In this document: one piece after another, positions 25,491-33,600 of the stretch
How positions within the stretch are numbered: position 1 is the first letter of the stretch
Layout of the letters: each line of letters starts with the position of its first letter
From: a virus
IMG/VR virus record: IMGVR_UViG_3300045976_000154
Location: 1-43,591 of that record
Reading direction: 5' to 3' (one strand)
Length of the DNA stretch: 43,591 nt
Translations under genes and position numbers: made by a program
Notes under the pieces: model-generated
What the model was told of the DNA's origin: nothing
Databases searched by the model: none
What the model saw: the letters and a program-made list of their open reading frames with translations, nothing else

Positions 25491-26072
25491 TCAGAGGCCC
25501 ATCGACTTCACGAGGGCCTGCTGCTGCTGCGGCGAGCCGCTCGTCAGCACTTCCTCGACCATCGCGACCTGGACGGCGTCGAGCTTCCCGTCCGTCTGGA
25601 AGGACAGCGCCTTGGCCATCACGGCCTCGCGGTTGACGGTGCCGGCGTTCGCGTTGCCGGACGCCAGCGCGAGCGTCGACGCGTCGGCGCCGGTCGCGGC
25701 CGGCATCGACAGCACGGCACGGCGGCCGCGGCCCGAGGCGCCCATCGCAGCGACGGTCTCGCCGATGGACTTGACCATCATGGCCATCGAGGTCAGCGCC
25801 TTGGCGAGCTGCGCCTCGGTGTTGTCCAGGCGCTTCTGCAGGGCGTCGACGACCTCGGACGCGTCCTGCGCCGTGATCTTCGTGCCGTCGTCGAGGACGA
25901 ACTCGAAGCTCTTGACCAGGGGCTGATCGGCGGAGGTCGAACCCGCCGAAGAAGCACCCGCACCACCGGCGGCCTCGCCGCCAGCACCTTGCCCGTCTTG
26001 GGCCCCCTGGAGCGACTTCGCGAGCGTCTGCTCCTGCGCCGCCAGGGTTTCGACCAGCTTCTCGAAGCTCAT
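25491..26072 (-). CDS. Capsid scaffold-like protein
   Basis: A 193-residue acidic, helical protein encoded between the protease and the capsid protein; the ATG overlaps the protease stop. The N-terminal helix (FEKLVETLAAQEQTLAK) is followed by an Ala/Gly linker, then a central coiled-coil-like run (EVVDALQKRLDNTEAQLAKAL). Position, helix content and low complexity are as expected for an internal scaffold that guides procapsid assembly and is cleaved or ejected later. The C-terminal QQQQALVKSMGL could be the capsid-binding end. Confidence 0.7.
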   Translation of the reverse strand: MSFEKLVETLAAQEQTLAKSLQGAQDGQGAGGEAAGGAGASSAGSTSADQPLVKSFEFVLDDGTKITAQDASEVVDALQKRLDNTEAQLAKALTSMAMMVKSIGETVAAMGASGRGRRAVLSMPAATGADASTLALASGNANAGTVNREAVMAKALSFQTDGKLDAVQVAMVEEVLTSGSPQQQQALVKSMGL

Positions 26073-27007
26073 GCCGATTTCCTCTTCATGGATGACCGCA
26101 GGTCTTGGAGAAAGCGCGTGACGAGACCTGCGGCCTTCCGCTCGTCGACGCCCATGTGATGGATCGCGTAGTCACGCAACCCGGAATGACTCGGCTCCGC
26201 GGCGCCGGAGGCGATGGCCTTGGCCAGGCCGTCCCGGAAGCGGAGGTAGGAGGCCTTGACGACGCCGTCGAGGCTCTGCGTGGACAGCGCGCGGCCGCCC
26301 GTGAACGTCGCGGCGTCGGTGCCGTAGCCGGCCGTCAGCGGGCCCGGGCCGATCGGGCCCGCGGGCGCGCCGCCGTCGGACTTCGCGAGCACGAGGGCGC
26401 CGCCCATCGACTTCGCGAACACCCCGAGGGGTACCGCCGAGGCCTCGCCGACCGTCTTGTTGACGGGGCACCGATCGAGTGCGATGTTGTTCCAGCGCAC
26501 CTTCTCGATGACCGCGACGTTCGAGCGCGACTCCGGGTCGAAGCGCATCGACTTCTTGAGCACCGCACCGCCGACGGACGGGTACCAGCGCATCGGCGGC
26601 TGCTGCGAGGTCATCGAGTGCCAGACCATGTCGGCGTTGACGACCTGCGGGCTCGCGGGCTTGCCGGGCTCCTTGCGGAACAGCTCGGCCTTCACGAAGG
26701 TCTGCTTGCCCGCGACCTTCACGTCCACCGGCCGGCCGATCTCGTAGTCGAGGTAGTTCGGCACGCCGTTGCGCGGGCCGATGATGGTGTGGTGGCCGAT
26801 GTCGACGTTGCCGTGGCGCAGGTAGTAGTCCGCGGACTCTTCCAGCGCCTTCTGCAGCGTGATCTCCTGCTGGTGGTCGACGCCTTCGTTCGACGCCTCC
26901 AGGAAGATGAACCGGCGATCGCCCTCGGCGGACGGGCGCGCCTTCAACATCGCCGGCAGGGCGATGAAATCGGGCAGGTCGGCGAGTTGGTCGGCCTCGG
27001 AGCGCAT
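26069..27007 (-). CDS. Prohead maturation protease
   Basis: A 312-residue protein directly upstream of scaffold and capsid genes. The first 190 residues look like a herpesvirus/HK97-type prohead protease: FLEASNEGVDHQQEITLQKALEE-like N-terminus, then GNVDIGHH, and a later WHSM that may supply a Ser. Residues about 220-312 are a separate C-terminal part that repeats the capsid N-terminal segment (TAGYGTDAATFTGG, STQSLDGVVKA). Self-cleavage at that segment, or delivery into the procapsid, would explain this. The catalytic residues need structural modelling to confirm. Confidence 0.72.
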   Translation of the reverse strand: MRSEADQLADLPDFIALPAMLKARPSAEGDRRFIFLEASNEGVDHQQEITLQKALEESADYYLRHGNVDIGHHTIIGPRNGVPNYLDYEIGRPVDVKVAGKQTFVKAELFRKEPGKPASPQVVNADMVWHSMTSQQPPMRWYPSVGGAVLKKSMRFDPESRSNVAVIEKVRWNNIALDRCPVNKTVGEASAVPLGVFAKSMGGALVLAKSDGGAPAGPIGPGPLTAGYGTDAATFTGGRALSTQSLDGVVKASYLRFRDGLAKAIASGAAEPSHSGLRDYAIHHMGVDERKAAGLVTRFLQDLRSSMKRKSA

Positions 27008-27010
27008 GCC

Positions 27011-27032
27011 CGAAGGTTGGTGTCACGACTCC
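27011..27032 (-). promoter_or_regulatory. Conserved intergenic element, copy e
   Basis: Minus strand AGTCGTGACACCAACCTTCG with the start at 27,007 just downstream. The element includes the stop codon of the methyltransferase gene. The first 13 bases match the family well; the TGG end is degenerate. Confidence 0.5.
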
Positions 27033-28264
27033 TGCGGGGCGAGCAGATCAAGCTGCAGCGGGCGACTCACGGACGCCGGCGCGGGCGGCTTCGGCCGCGC
27101 CGCGTCGATGCGCGCACGCGCGATCGCGAGGTACTCCTCCGACAGCTCGCAGCCGATGAACGAGAAGCCCTCCAGCATCGCGGCCTTGCCCGTGCTGCCC
27201 GAGCCCATGAACGGGTCGAGGACGACGCCGCCAGGCGGCGTCACGAGGCGGCAGAGGTGGCGCATCAGCTCGGTGGGCTTCACCGTGGGGTGGGTGTTGC
27301 CCTCGCCGCGGTCGGACTTGCTCGCCTTGGCGCAGTAGAAGAACCGCGCGGCGCTGCCCTCATCGCCACGCGGCGCCGCCGGCGCGCGGCCGGCGAACTC
27401 TCCGAAGGCGTTCGTCGTCTTCTGGCTTGGCTCGTCGCCCGTCACGGCGCCCTGCTGGCCCTTGGCCTGCGGGAACGCCGCGATCACTTCGTCGCTGCCG
27501 TCGTGGATGAGGTTGGCGGGCCAGCGGCCGAGCGCTTCTCCCGCGCGCGCTTCCATGTAGCGTTCCGGCGTGGTGCGGTCGACGATGGACGCGCGCTGCG
27601 CCCCCGAGCGCTCACCGGCGTCGCGCGGCACGTTCCCCGATTCGCGGGCGCTCGCGCGGCGCGCCTCTGCCGGACTGCCGCCCTCGGTCGGAACGCTGCA
27701 CGCATCGATGTTGAGTGCGCCCGTGCCCCACCTGAGCACGTTCTCAGCGATCGTCAGCCCCTTTTGCAGCGGCTTGCGAGCCATGCAGATCGGCTCCCAT
27801 GCGGGCTTGCAGGCAGTGCCCCAGCCGTCCCACTGCTCGGCCAGCTCCTGAGGCATGTCCGCGGCGATGCTGCGCGACTTCGGGAACCCCGAGCCGTAGA
27901 CCCAGGCGAGCTGGTCGCGCACCTCGAATCCCGCGTCCTCGATCGCGCAGACCATGCGGTGGTAGGTGCGCGTGCCGGAGAAGGCGAGCAGGTGGCCGCC
28001 AGGCTTGAGCACACGCAGCGCCGCGCGCCACGTCTCGACCTGGAAGGCAACGTCGCCGCCGTCCCATGTCATGCCCATGAAACCGGTGCCGATGCGGGCT
28101 CGTCCGTAGGGGCTGTCGAGGTTGACACTCGCCTCGCCAGTTCCACCCTTTTTGCCGGTCGTCAGGTGGTACGGCGGGTCGGTGACGATCGCGTCGACGG
28201 ATGCTTCGGGCAGGCTCGCGAGCAGTTCGCGGCAGTCGCCGCGCAGCAGGGTGGTGGTGTTCAT
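27023..28264 (-). CDS. Phage DNA methyltransferase (beta-class, N6-A or N4-C)
   Basis: A 413-residue protein. I chose ATG 28264 (MNTTTLLRGDC) because the earlier frame lacks family similarity. Catalytic motif IV is TDPPY at residues 28-32. The AdoMet motif LDPFMGSGSTG lies near the C-terminus (about residue 360), so the order is IV before I, as in beta-class amino-methyltransferases. A long variable middle would be the target recognition domain. There is no nearby restriction nuclease, so it is probably an orphan enzyme that protects phage DNA from host restriction. Its place inside the head block is unusual. Confidence 0.88.
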   Translation of the reverse strand: MNTTTLLRGDCRELLASLPEASVDAIVTDPPYHLTTGKKGGTGEASVNLDSPYGRARIGTGFMGMTWDGGDVAFQVETWRAALRVLKPGGHLLAFSGTRTYHRMVCAIEDAGFEVRDQLAWVYGSGFPKSRSIAADMPQELAEQWDGWGTACKPAWEPICMARKPLQKGLTIAENVLRWGTGALNIDACSVPTEGGSPAEARRASARESGNVPRDAGERSGAQRASIVDRTTPERYMEARAGEALGRWPANLIHDGSDEVIAAFPQAKGQQGAVTGDEPSQKTTNAFGEFAGRAPAAPRGDEGSAARFFYCAKASKSDRGEGNTHPTVKPTELMRHLCRLVTPPGGVVLDPFMGSGSTGKAAMLEGFSFIGCELSEEYLAIARARIDAARPKPPAPASVSRPLQLDLLAPQES

Positions 28265-28268
28265 GCCA

Positions 28269-28290
28269 CCGAGGCTGCTGTCACGATCAG
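28269..28290 (-). promoter_or_regulatory. Conserved intergenic element, copy f
   Basis: Minus strand CTGATCGTGACAGCAGCCTC, 4 bases above the methyltransferase start. The CGTGAC core is intact and the right end is weaker. It overlaps the stop of the preceding gene. Confidence 0.45.
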
Positions 28291-28562
28291 CGTCGCGGCT
28301 GCGCGATCGCGGCCACGTCCAGCCCGCGCATCGCCTCGTTGACGCGCGCCATCCACTCCGCGCGCGGGAACGCGCGGGCGTAGAGGAACGCGACAAGCTC
28401 GGCGACGCTGAAGCCGCCGCGCGGCGCGCCGTCGACGAGCGTAGGCTGCTCGCCGTACAGGTGGGTGTAGACCTCGTAGGCGGCCAGCACGACCTCGCGC
28501 GGCGCGGCGCCGACGGGGGCGCGCTGGATGGGCACGACGCGGGGGAGGGGCCGGCCCATCAC
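28287..28562 (-). CDS. Hypothetical small protein
   Basis: A 91-residue protein I do not recognise. Start GTG 28562 overlaps the stop of the HTH gene (ATG 28559 is an alternative). The N-terminus is Pro/Arg-rich. The middle is helical (VVLAAYEVYTHLYGEQ, SVAELVAFLYARAFPRAEW). Translationally coupled to the HTH gene, it may share its function, but nothing shows what it does. Confidence 0.5.
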   Translation of the reverse strand: MMGRPLPRVVPIQRAPVGAAPREVVLAAYEVYTHLYGEQPTLVDGAPRGGFSVAELVAFLYARAFPRAEWMARVNEAMRGLDVAAIAQPRR

Positions 28563-28780
28563 CGCGCCTCGACCGACAGCACCAGACGCCGGCCCAGCGC
28601 CGCCAGCGCGTGCTCGATCGTGTCGACCTTCGGCACCGAGTTCGGGCCGATGAGGCGGGTCACCTCCTGGCAGTTGATGCCCATCCGCCGCGCGAGCTCG
28701 GCCGGGTGCACCCGCTGCGCGGCCATCTCCTCGCGCAGCAGGCGCTTCGCTGCGGCCGATGGACGTTCGGTGGCGTTCAT
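28559..28780 (-). CDS. Orphan HicB-type HTH DNA-binding protein
   Basis: A 73-residue protein (starts MNATERPSAA). The body, EMAAQRVHPAELARRMGINC followed by TRLIGPNSVPKVDTIEHALAAL and LVLSVEAR, matches the C-terminal helix-turn-helix of HicB antitoxins. The N-terminal RNase-H-like domain is missing, and no HicA toxin is visible beside it. It may therefore act as a repressor, or as an anti-toxin decoy. Nearby partners are a nucleotidyltransferase-fold-like protein upstream and a small unknown downstream. Confidence 0.65.
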   Translation of the reverse strand: MNATERPSAAAKRLLREEMAAQRVHPAELARRMGINCQEVTRLIGPNSVPKVDTIEHALAALGRRLVLSVEAR

Positions 28781-28788
28781 GGCAGCTC

Positions 28789-29127
28789 CTAGTCCAGCGG
28801 ATCGGTGGCCGGCGGCTCGACCGGCGCGGGCACGCGCGGCATCACCGACAGGTCGATCCATCGCGGGTCGCCGAAGCCCTCGAACATCAGCGTCCACGCG
28901 ATGCGCCCGTGCGGTTTCTCGCGCGGCTCGTGGGGGATCTTCGTATCCGTCACCTGGGCGATGTAGCGCACGACGCCCTCGGCGGGCGCCGCCTGCTCCG
29001 TCCACGGGATCATGACCAGGTCGAGATCGCGCGTCGTCGTGCCGTGGAGGACCAGGTTCCAGCCGTAGCTCCACGCGATGCAGCGCGCCTTCGTGAAGAA
29101 GCGCGCGTAGTCGGGGTCAGTGATCAT
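28789..29127 (-). CDS. Putative nucleotidyltransferase-fold phage protein
   Basis: A 112-residue protein. Residues about 25-40 (LVLHGTTTRDLDLVMIPW) look like the G-S/T-x-R-x-x-D-x-D strand-loop of minimal nucleotidyltransferases. The C-terminal half has KPHGRIAWTLMFEGFGDPRWIDLS, a pattern found in many small phage proteins of unknown role. The third acidic residue may be missing, so activity is uncertain. It is encoded 8 bases upstream of the HTH gene. Confidence 0.55.
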   Translation of the reverse strand: MITDPDYARFFTKARCIAWSYGWNLVLHGTTTRDLDLVMIPWTEQAAPAEGVVRYIAQVTDTKIPHEPREKPHGRIAWTLMFEGFGDPRWIDLSVMPRVPAPVEPPATDPLD

Positions 29128-29129
29128 GG

Positions 29130-29396
29130 CTACCGTCCCCGCACCATCGCGGCGACGTGGGGCGGCACCTGTACCCGATAGGGCGAGGGATCGCCCGCGC
29201 GCGGCTTGCGGATGACCAGCGGGTTGGACAGCACCTCGTCCATGGACACCGTGATGTCCTCCTCCTGGTAGACCGGGAAGAAGCACGCCATCAGGACGTC
29301 GTCGCCGTCGGCGAACTCCACATGGATGCCCATGACGCCGTCGCTGTCGCGGCCCATTGCCGCCTTGATGGCGGCCCTGTCGTTGGCGCCGCTCAC
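29130..29396 (-). CDS. Hypothetical small protein
   Basis: An 88-residue soluble protein; GTG 29396 overlaps the stop of the upstream gene. It is acidic in the middle (VEFADGDDVLMACFFPVYQEEDI) and Pro/Arg-rich at the end. I do not recognise a family, and it has no membrane segment or cysteine pair. It lies in a row of coupled small genes between the SNF2-type protein and the methyltransferase. Confidence 0.55.
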   Translation of the reverse strand: MSGANDRAAIKAAMGRDSDGVMGIHVEFADGDDVLMACFFPVYQEEDITVSMDEVLSNPLVIRKPRAGDPSPYRVQVPPHVAAMVRGR

Positions 29397-29953
29397 CGGG
29401 TCACCTCGCCAGGGAACAGGCTGGGCACGCGCGAATCCTCGGCATTCCACACGCGCTTGAACGCCGCGATTTCCTCGGACGACCATGGCGTCGGAATGAC
29501 CGGTGCAGGACCGGCTCCAGCGAGCGCGAGCGCCTGGCGCAGTCCATCGAGGCCGACGAGGCTGTGCGACCCGTAGAACGTCGGCAGCTGTCGGCCGGCC
29601 GCCTCCAGCGCGAGCGATGGCAGCTCGTCGGAGCGGATTTCCTCGCCGGCGACGCCGACCATGCTGGCCAGGAAGTCCAGGCCGGCGCCGATGTCGGGCA
29701 CCGGGATGAGCATCTCCAGGCGCTCGGCGTGGCGCGCGCGCACGTCCGACAGCTTCTCGTCGTGCACGGCCATCATCAGGTTGCACGAGTAGACGTGCTC
29801 GGAGCCATGCTCGCCGACGTAGACGCCCGACCAGCGCGAGCGGTTCCACCAGGACAGGAAGGCGGCGATCGGGCCGCGGCGGCGCACGAAGACGACGCGC
29901 ATCACGCCAGCGCGGCGCTCACGGATGGGGAAGGGGACGGGAGGCAGGGACAT
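29393..29953 (-). CDS. Hypothetical protein, possibly degenerate papain-like
   Basis: A 186-residue protein. The N-terminal region MRVVFVRRRGPIAAFLSWW, then WSGVYVGEHGSEHVYSCNLMMAV resembles the start of permuted NlpC/papain-like (YiiX-type) proteins, which normally read SHVGI with a conserved His. Here that His is replaced, so catalysis is doubtful. A second half has LEMLIPVPDIGAGLDFLASM and a Pro-rich end. The assignment is weak. ATG 29953 lies 3 bases after the previous stop. Confidence 0.5.
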   Translation of the reverse strand: MSLPPVPFPIRERRAGVMRVVFVRRRGPIAAFLSWWNRSRWSGVYVGEHGSEHVYSCNLMMAVHDEKLSDVRARHAERLEMLIPVPDIGAGLDFLASMVGVAGEEIRSDELPSLALEAAGRQLPTFYGSHSLVGLDGLRQALALAGAGPAPVIPTPWSSEEIAAFKRVWNAEDSRVPSLFPGEVTR

Positions 29954-29955
29954 GG

Positions 29956-30228
29956 TCAGGACTCCTGTGCGCCAAGGGCGGCGCGTGCGTTGATGAGGTC
30001 GCCCTTCGATTCGGTGAGGGCGATCAGCTTCGACCCGGCGTCCACGTCGCCACCCTGCGCGGCGGGGCGCAGCGCGTTGGCGCGGACGTCGAGGGAATGG
30101 ATCTCCGCGTCGATCGCGCGGAGGAGGGCGGCGCGCTCGCGGCGCATCGCGTCGGTGAGGCCAGCACCGCGCGCGGCCAGCTCGCGGGCGTGCGCCAGCG
30201 CGGCCGTCGCGGCGCTGCGCGTGGTCAC
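29956..30228 (-). CDS. Small helical protein
   Basis: A 90-residue, almost entirely helical protein rich in Ala, Arg and Leu (starts VTTRSAATAALAHARE; GTG start overlapping the upstream stop). It is translationally coupled to the membrane coiled-coil gene. The composition fits a coiled-coil partner. I do not recognise it. Confidence 0.55.
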   Translation of the reverse strand: MTTRSAATAALAHARELAARGAGLTDAMRRERAALLRAIDAEIHSLDVRANALRPAAQGGDVDAGSKLIALTESKGDLINARAALGAQES

Positions 30229-30647
30229 GCAGCGCCCCCGAGGCGGCGGGTGAGCTCGGCGACCTGCGTCTCGGCGCGCATGCGCGCCTGGCGCTCCTGC
30301 TCCAGTTCGCCCTGCAGGCGCATGAGCTGGCCGGCCATCTCGTCGTGCGCGCGCTGCAGGCGGTCGTTGTCGGCCCGCAGCCGGTCGACCTCCAGCCGGT
30401 AGCGGTCGACGTCGTCGCGCAGCGACTTCGACGCAGCCTCCCACTGCTTGAGCGCGAGCTCCTGGATCTGCGACTCGCGCGTCGCGGCAGCCATGCGCTC
30501 GTCGGCGCGGCGCTTGGCGGCCGTCGCGAACGAGCCGACCACCAGGGTTGCGAGAGACACAAACGCCGAAATCAGCGCGGTGCCGAGGCCGGTACCGGCT
30601 GCATCGAATAGGGCGTTGTGATCCATGGTTGCCGTCGCGTGTGACAT
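30225..30647 (-). CDS. Membrane-anchored coiled-coil protein
   Basis: A 140-residue protein. A hydrophobic segment at about residues 20-42 (GTALISAFVSLATLVVGSF) is followed by a continuous coiled coil (AASKSLRDDVDRYRLEVDRL, EMAGQLMRLQGELEQERQ). It has the plan of an inner-membrane spanin or a membrane tether, but it lies 24 kb from the lysis genes and has no nested lipoprotein that I can see. A start at ATG 30626 is an alternative. The start lies below a copy of the conserved element. Confidence 0.6.
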   Translation of the reverse strand: MSHATATMDHNALFDAAGTGLGTALISAFVSLATLVVGSFATAAKRRADERMAAATRESQIQELALKQWEAASKSLRDDVDRYRLEVDRLRADNDRLQRAHDEMAGQLMRLQGELEQERQARMRAETQVAELTRRLGGAA

Positions 30648-30660
30648 CGTTGGCTCCGTC

Positions 30661-30682
30661 CCATTAGGTCGTCACGACCAGC
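30661..30682 (-). promoter_or_regulatory. Conserved intergenic element, copy g
   Basis: Minus strand CTGGTCGTGACGACCTAATG, in the 45-base gap between the SNF2-type gene and the next start at 30,647. Core GTCGTGACG conserved; TGG present at a 6-base spacing. Confidence 0.5.
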
Positions 30683-30692
30683 GCATACCCCC

Positions 30693-33600
30693 TCAGGGAT
30701 GCCCGGCCTGCGCCGCGGCGACCTGTTGCTGCTTCAGGTAGAACGCGAGCCCGCTGTCGTCCAGGCCCTCCAGCGGCGTCGTCACCAGGTCGCGCAGGCC
30801 GTACTTCTTGGCCAGGCGGTCGCGCGCGCGGCGCTCGCGCGGGTGATCGGCCACCAGGTCGGTGAGCTCGATCGCGTTCTTCTGCCCGATGCGGTTGATC
30901 CGGCCCTGGCGCTGCGCGTGCACCATGGCCGTGTCGGGCGTGTCGTACTGCATCAGCCACTGGCCTGACTGCAGGTTCGCGCCCACGGCGCCCGCGTCCG
31001 AGCACAGCACGATGTCGGCCTTGCGCTCGCCCTGCTCCGGGTTGAACGCGCGGATCTTCTCGGCCTTCGAGTCGGACGAGTCGGCGCCCGTGATCGTCAC
31101 CACGCGGTGGCCCGCGGCTTCCAGGCGCTGGCGCAGCGTATCGACCGCGGCGAGGCTGCGCGCGAAGATCACCCCGGGCTTGCCCTTGCGCGCCTCGACA
31201 TGCGCGAGCGCCGCGTCGCCCTTGGCGCCGGCCGGGTCGTCGATGATCCGGCGCACCGCGGCCTCGCGCAGCAGCGGCAGGCTGTCGTGCACCTGCTGGA
31301 TGCCAGCGGCCTCGTCCTGCCCCTCGCCGAACAGGTGCGGCGCCACCGCGCGCGCGGCCGCGGCGTCGTGCTTGCCCTGCATGCGCGCCAGGCGCACCTT
31401 CGAGGCGGCCGCGTCGAGCGCCTGGATCGCCTCGTGTTGCTTGGGCGTCAGCGCGACGGCCTGCTCGCCCTTCGTCACCTTCACGTCGGGCGTGAGCGAG
31501 GCGCTGTAGACGTGGCGCGCCATCTCGCGCTTCAGCGCCTCGCCGGCGGCCAGCGTGTCGCCGCCGTAGCGCCTCATGAACGCGTCGCGGTCGGCGTAGC
31601 GGGCCGGATCCATCTTCGACAGCAGGCTGAAGGCCTCCGACGCGTCGTTCTTCACCGGGTCGCCCGAGGCGTGGACGTAGTAGGGCGCCGCGTCCGTCAC
31701 CGCGCCCACGACCTGCGACAGGCGGCTGTCCTCCTTGCCCTCGCGGTCGAGGAAGCCGTGCGCCTCGTCTGCGGCGGTGAAGTCGAAGGCGATGCCCTCC
31801 TTGGCCAGCACGTCGGCGACGAAGGCCTGGCGCCCGGCGCGCGTCATGCCCGCCAGCTTGTGGGCGATCGCGGCCGGCTCGCCGTGGCCCTGGCCGGCGG
31901 CCATGCGCAGCACGTCGTCGCGGAAGCCCTGGTGCGTGACGACCGCGAAGTGCGTGCCCGGATCCTTGTAGGCGGCCAGCCGCTCCTCGTAGCTCGCGCC
32001 CGGGTCGGCGTGCCACTTGAACTGCCCCGGCTTCAGGAAGCGCAGCGCCTCGCCGGCGAACTGGCCCTGGACGATGCTCGGGACGGCGAACAAGCCTTTC
32101 TTGACCTGCCCCGTCGCGTGCAGGTGCGCGAACGAGCCCAGCATGATCCCGGTCTTGCCCGAGCCCACGCCCAGCCCGAGCACGCTGCGGCGGTTCGCGA
32201 GGACGTGCTTGATCGCGCGCTGGCGCACCGCACCGTCAGGCCCGCTCATGCTCGCGTGGAACAGCTTCACCGGCTTGCCGGGCTCGAAGTTCTGGCCGAC
32301 GAGCGCGATGGTGCTGGCCAGCTTCGCCTCGGCGGCGTGGCCGAGGGTGTGGCGCTCGTCGGCGCCCAGCGGCTTCGCGGCGGCCTCCTCTGGCGCGGCC
32401 GACCAGAAGCCGGCCTGCGACTGCTCGAACGCCGCCTTCTGCTCCGCGGCGCTCTCCAGCTTGTCGGCGACGCTGCCCGCGGCGTACTTGCCGCCGGCGC
32501 GCTCGCGCAGGCTGTCGATGAGGGCGGCCTGCTGCTTGGCGCGGGCCTCGCGCGCGGCCGGGTCGACCGCCGACAGGTGCGCGAGGTTGTGCTGCACCAC
32601 CGCGCGGCCCACCGCCAGCGCGCCCGGCCGGGCCGTGTTGTAGGCGTCGGCGAAGTGCTTGGCCACCTGCGATCGCACGAGGTCGGACACCGCGGCGTAG
32701 GCCTTGCCCGGGCTGCCCATGGCCTTGACGTAGTCCGGCCACGTCGTCGCGCCGGCCTTCGCCTTCTTCGCGAGCTCGGCGCCGGCACTCGCCCAGGCGT
32801 GCCAGTCCGGGTTCGGCGCGGGCTGGCCGAAGAGATCCTCGACCGTGCGCGCCGGCTCGTCCTTCTGGTGCTGCTCGTATTGCGCGCGCGCGGCCGCGGC
32901 CTCGGGCGTCTCCTTGGCGACGTTGCGCGCGAACCAGCCGCGCAGGCCGGCCTGATCCTGCGGCGTCAGGTCGCCCACCGCCTTGTACGCCGCGACGCCC
33001 TCGGGCACCTTGGCCAGCGCCCGGTGCACCGCGTCCTGGCCGACGTCGTCCGCCTCGAAGGTCTGGCGGTGCAGTGGCAGGCGCGTGCCGCCCAGGCCGG
33101 CCACGTACTCATCGGCCATCGCCTCGAACGCCGGCGCGAGCTGCTCGGCCCGCTGCAGGCGCTTGCCGTCGATCTTGTTCGGCGCGACGGCGTCCAGCGC
33201 GGCCCGGTATTCCTTCGTCCGGCTCGCCCCCGCCTTGGCGTAGAACGCCGCGGACTGGATGTCGGCCACGATGTCGCCCGGGCTCGCGCCGTCGGCCGTG
33301 CGCGCGCCCACGTACTGGCGCAGCGCCTGCGTCAGGTCGGCCGTCGGGCCCGGCTCGAACTCCACCGCCAGGCTCGGCGCGGCGCCCGGCAGCGTCCCCA
33401 GCGCCAGGTCGGGCCTGTTCGCGAAGCCCTGCGGCAGCCAGCCGTCCTCGTCGTACTTGCCCTGCGCGAGCGCGACGTTGTGCGCCACCCGCTCCAGGTT
33501 GTCGCGGTCGACCGGCGCGGCCAGCTTGTCCATCCCGGAGGCGTGGACGGTGAGCAGCACCGACGGGCCCACCCGCTCCAGCCGGTAGTCGCCCTTCGCG

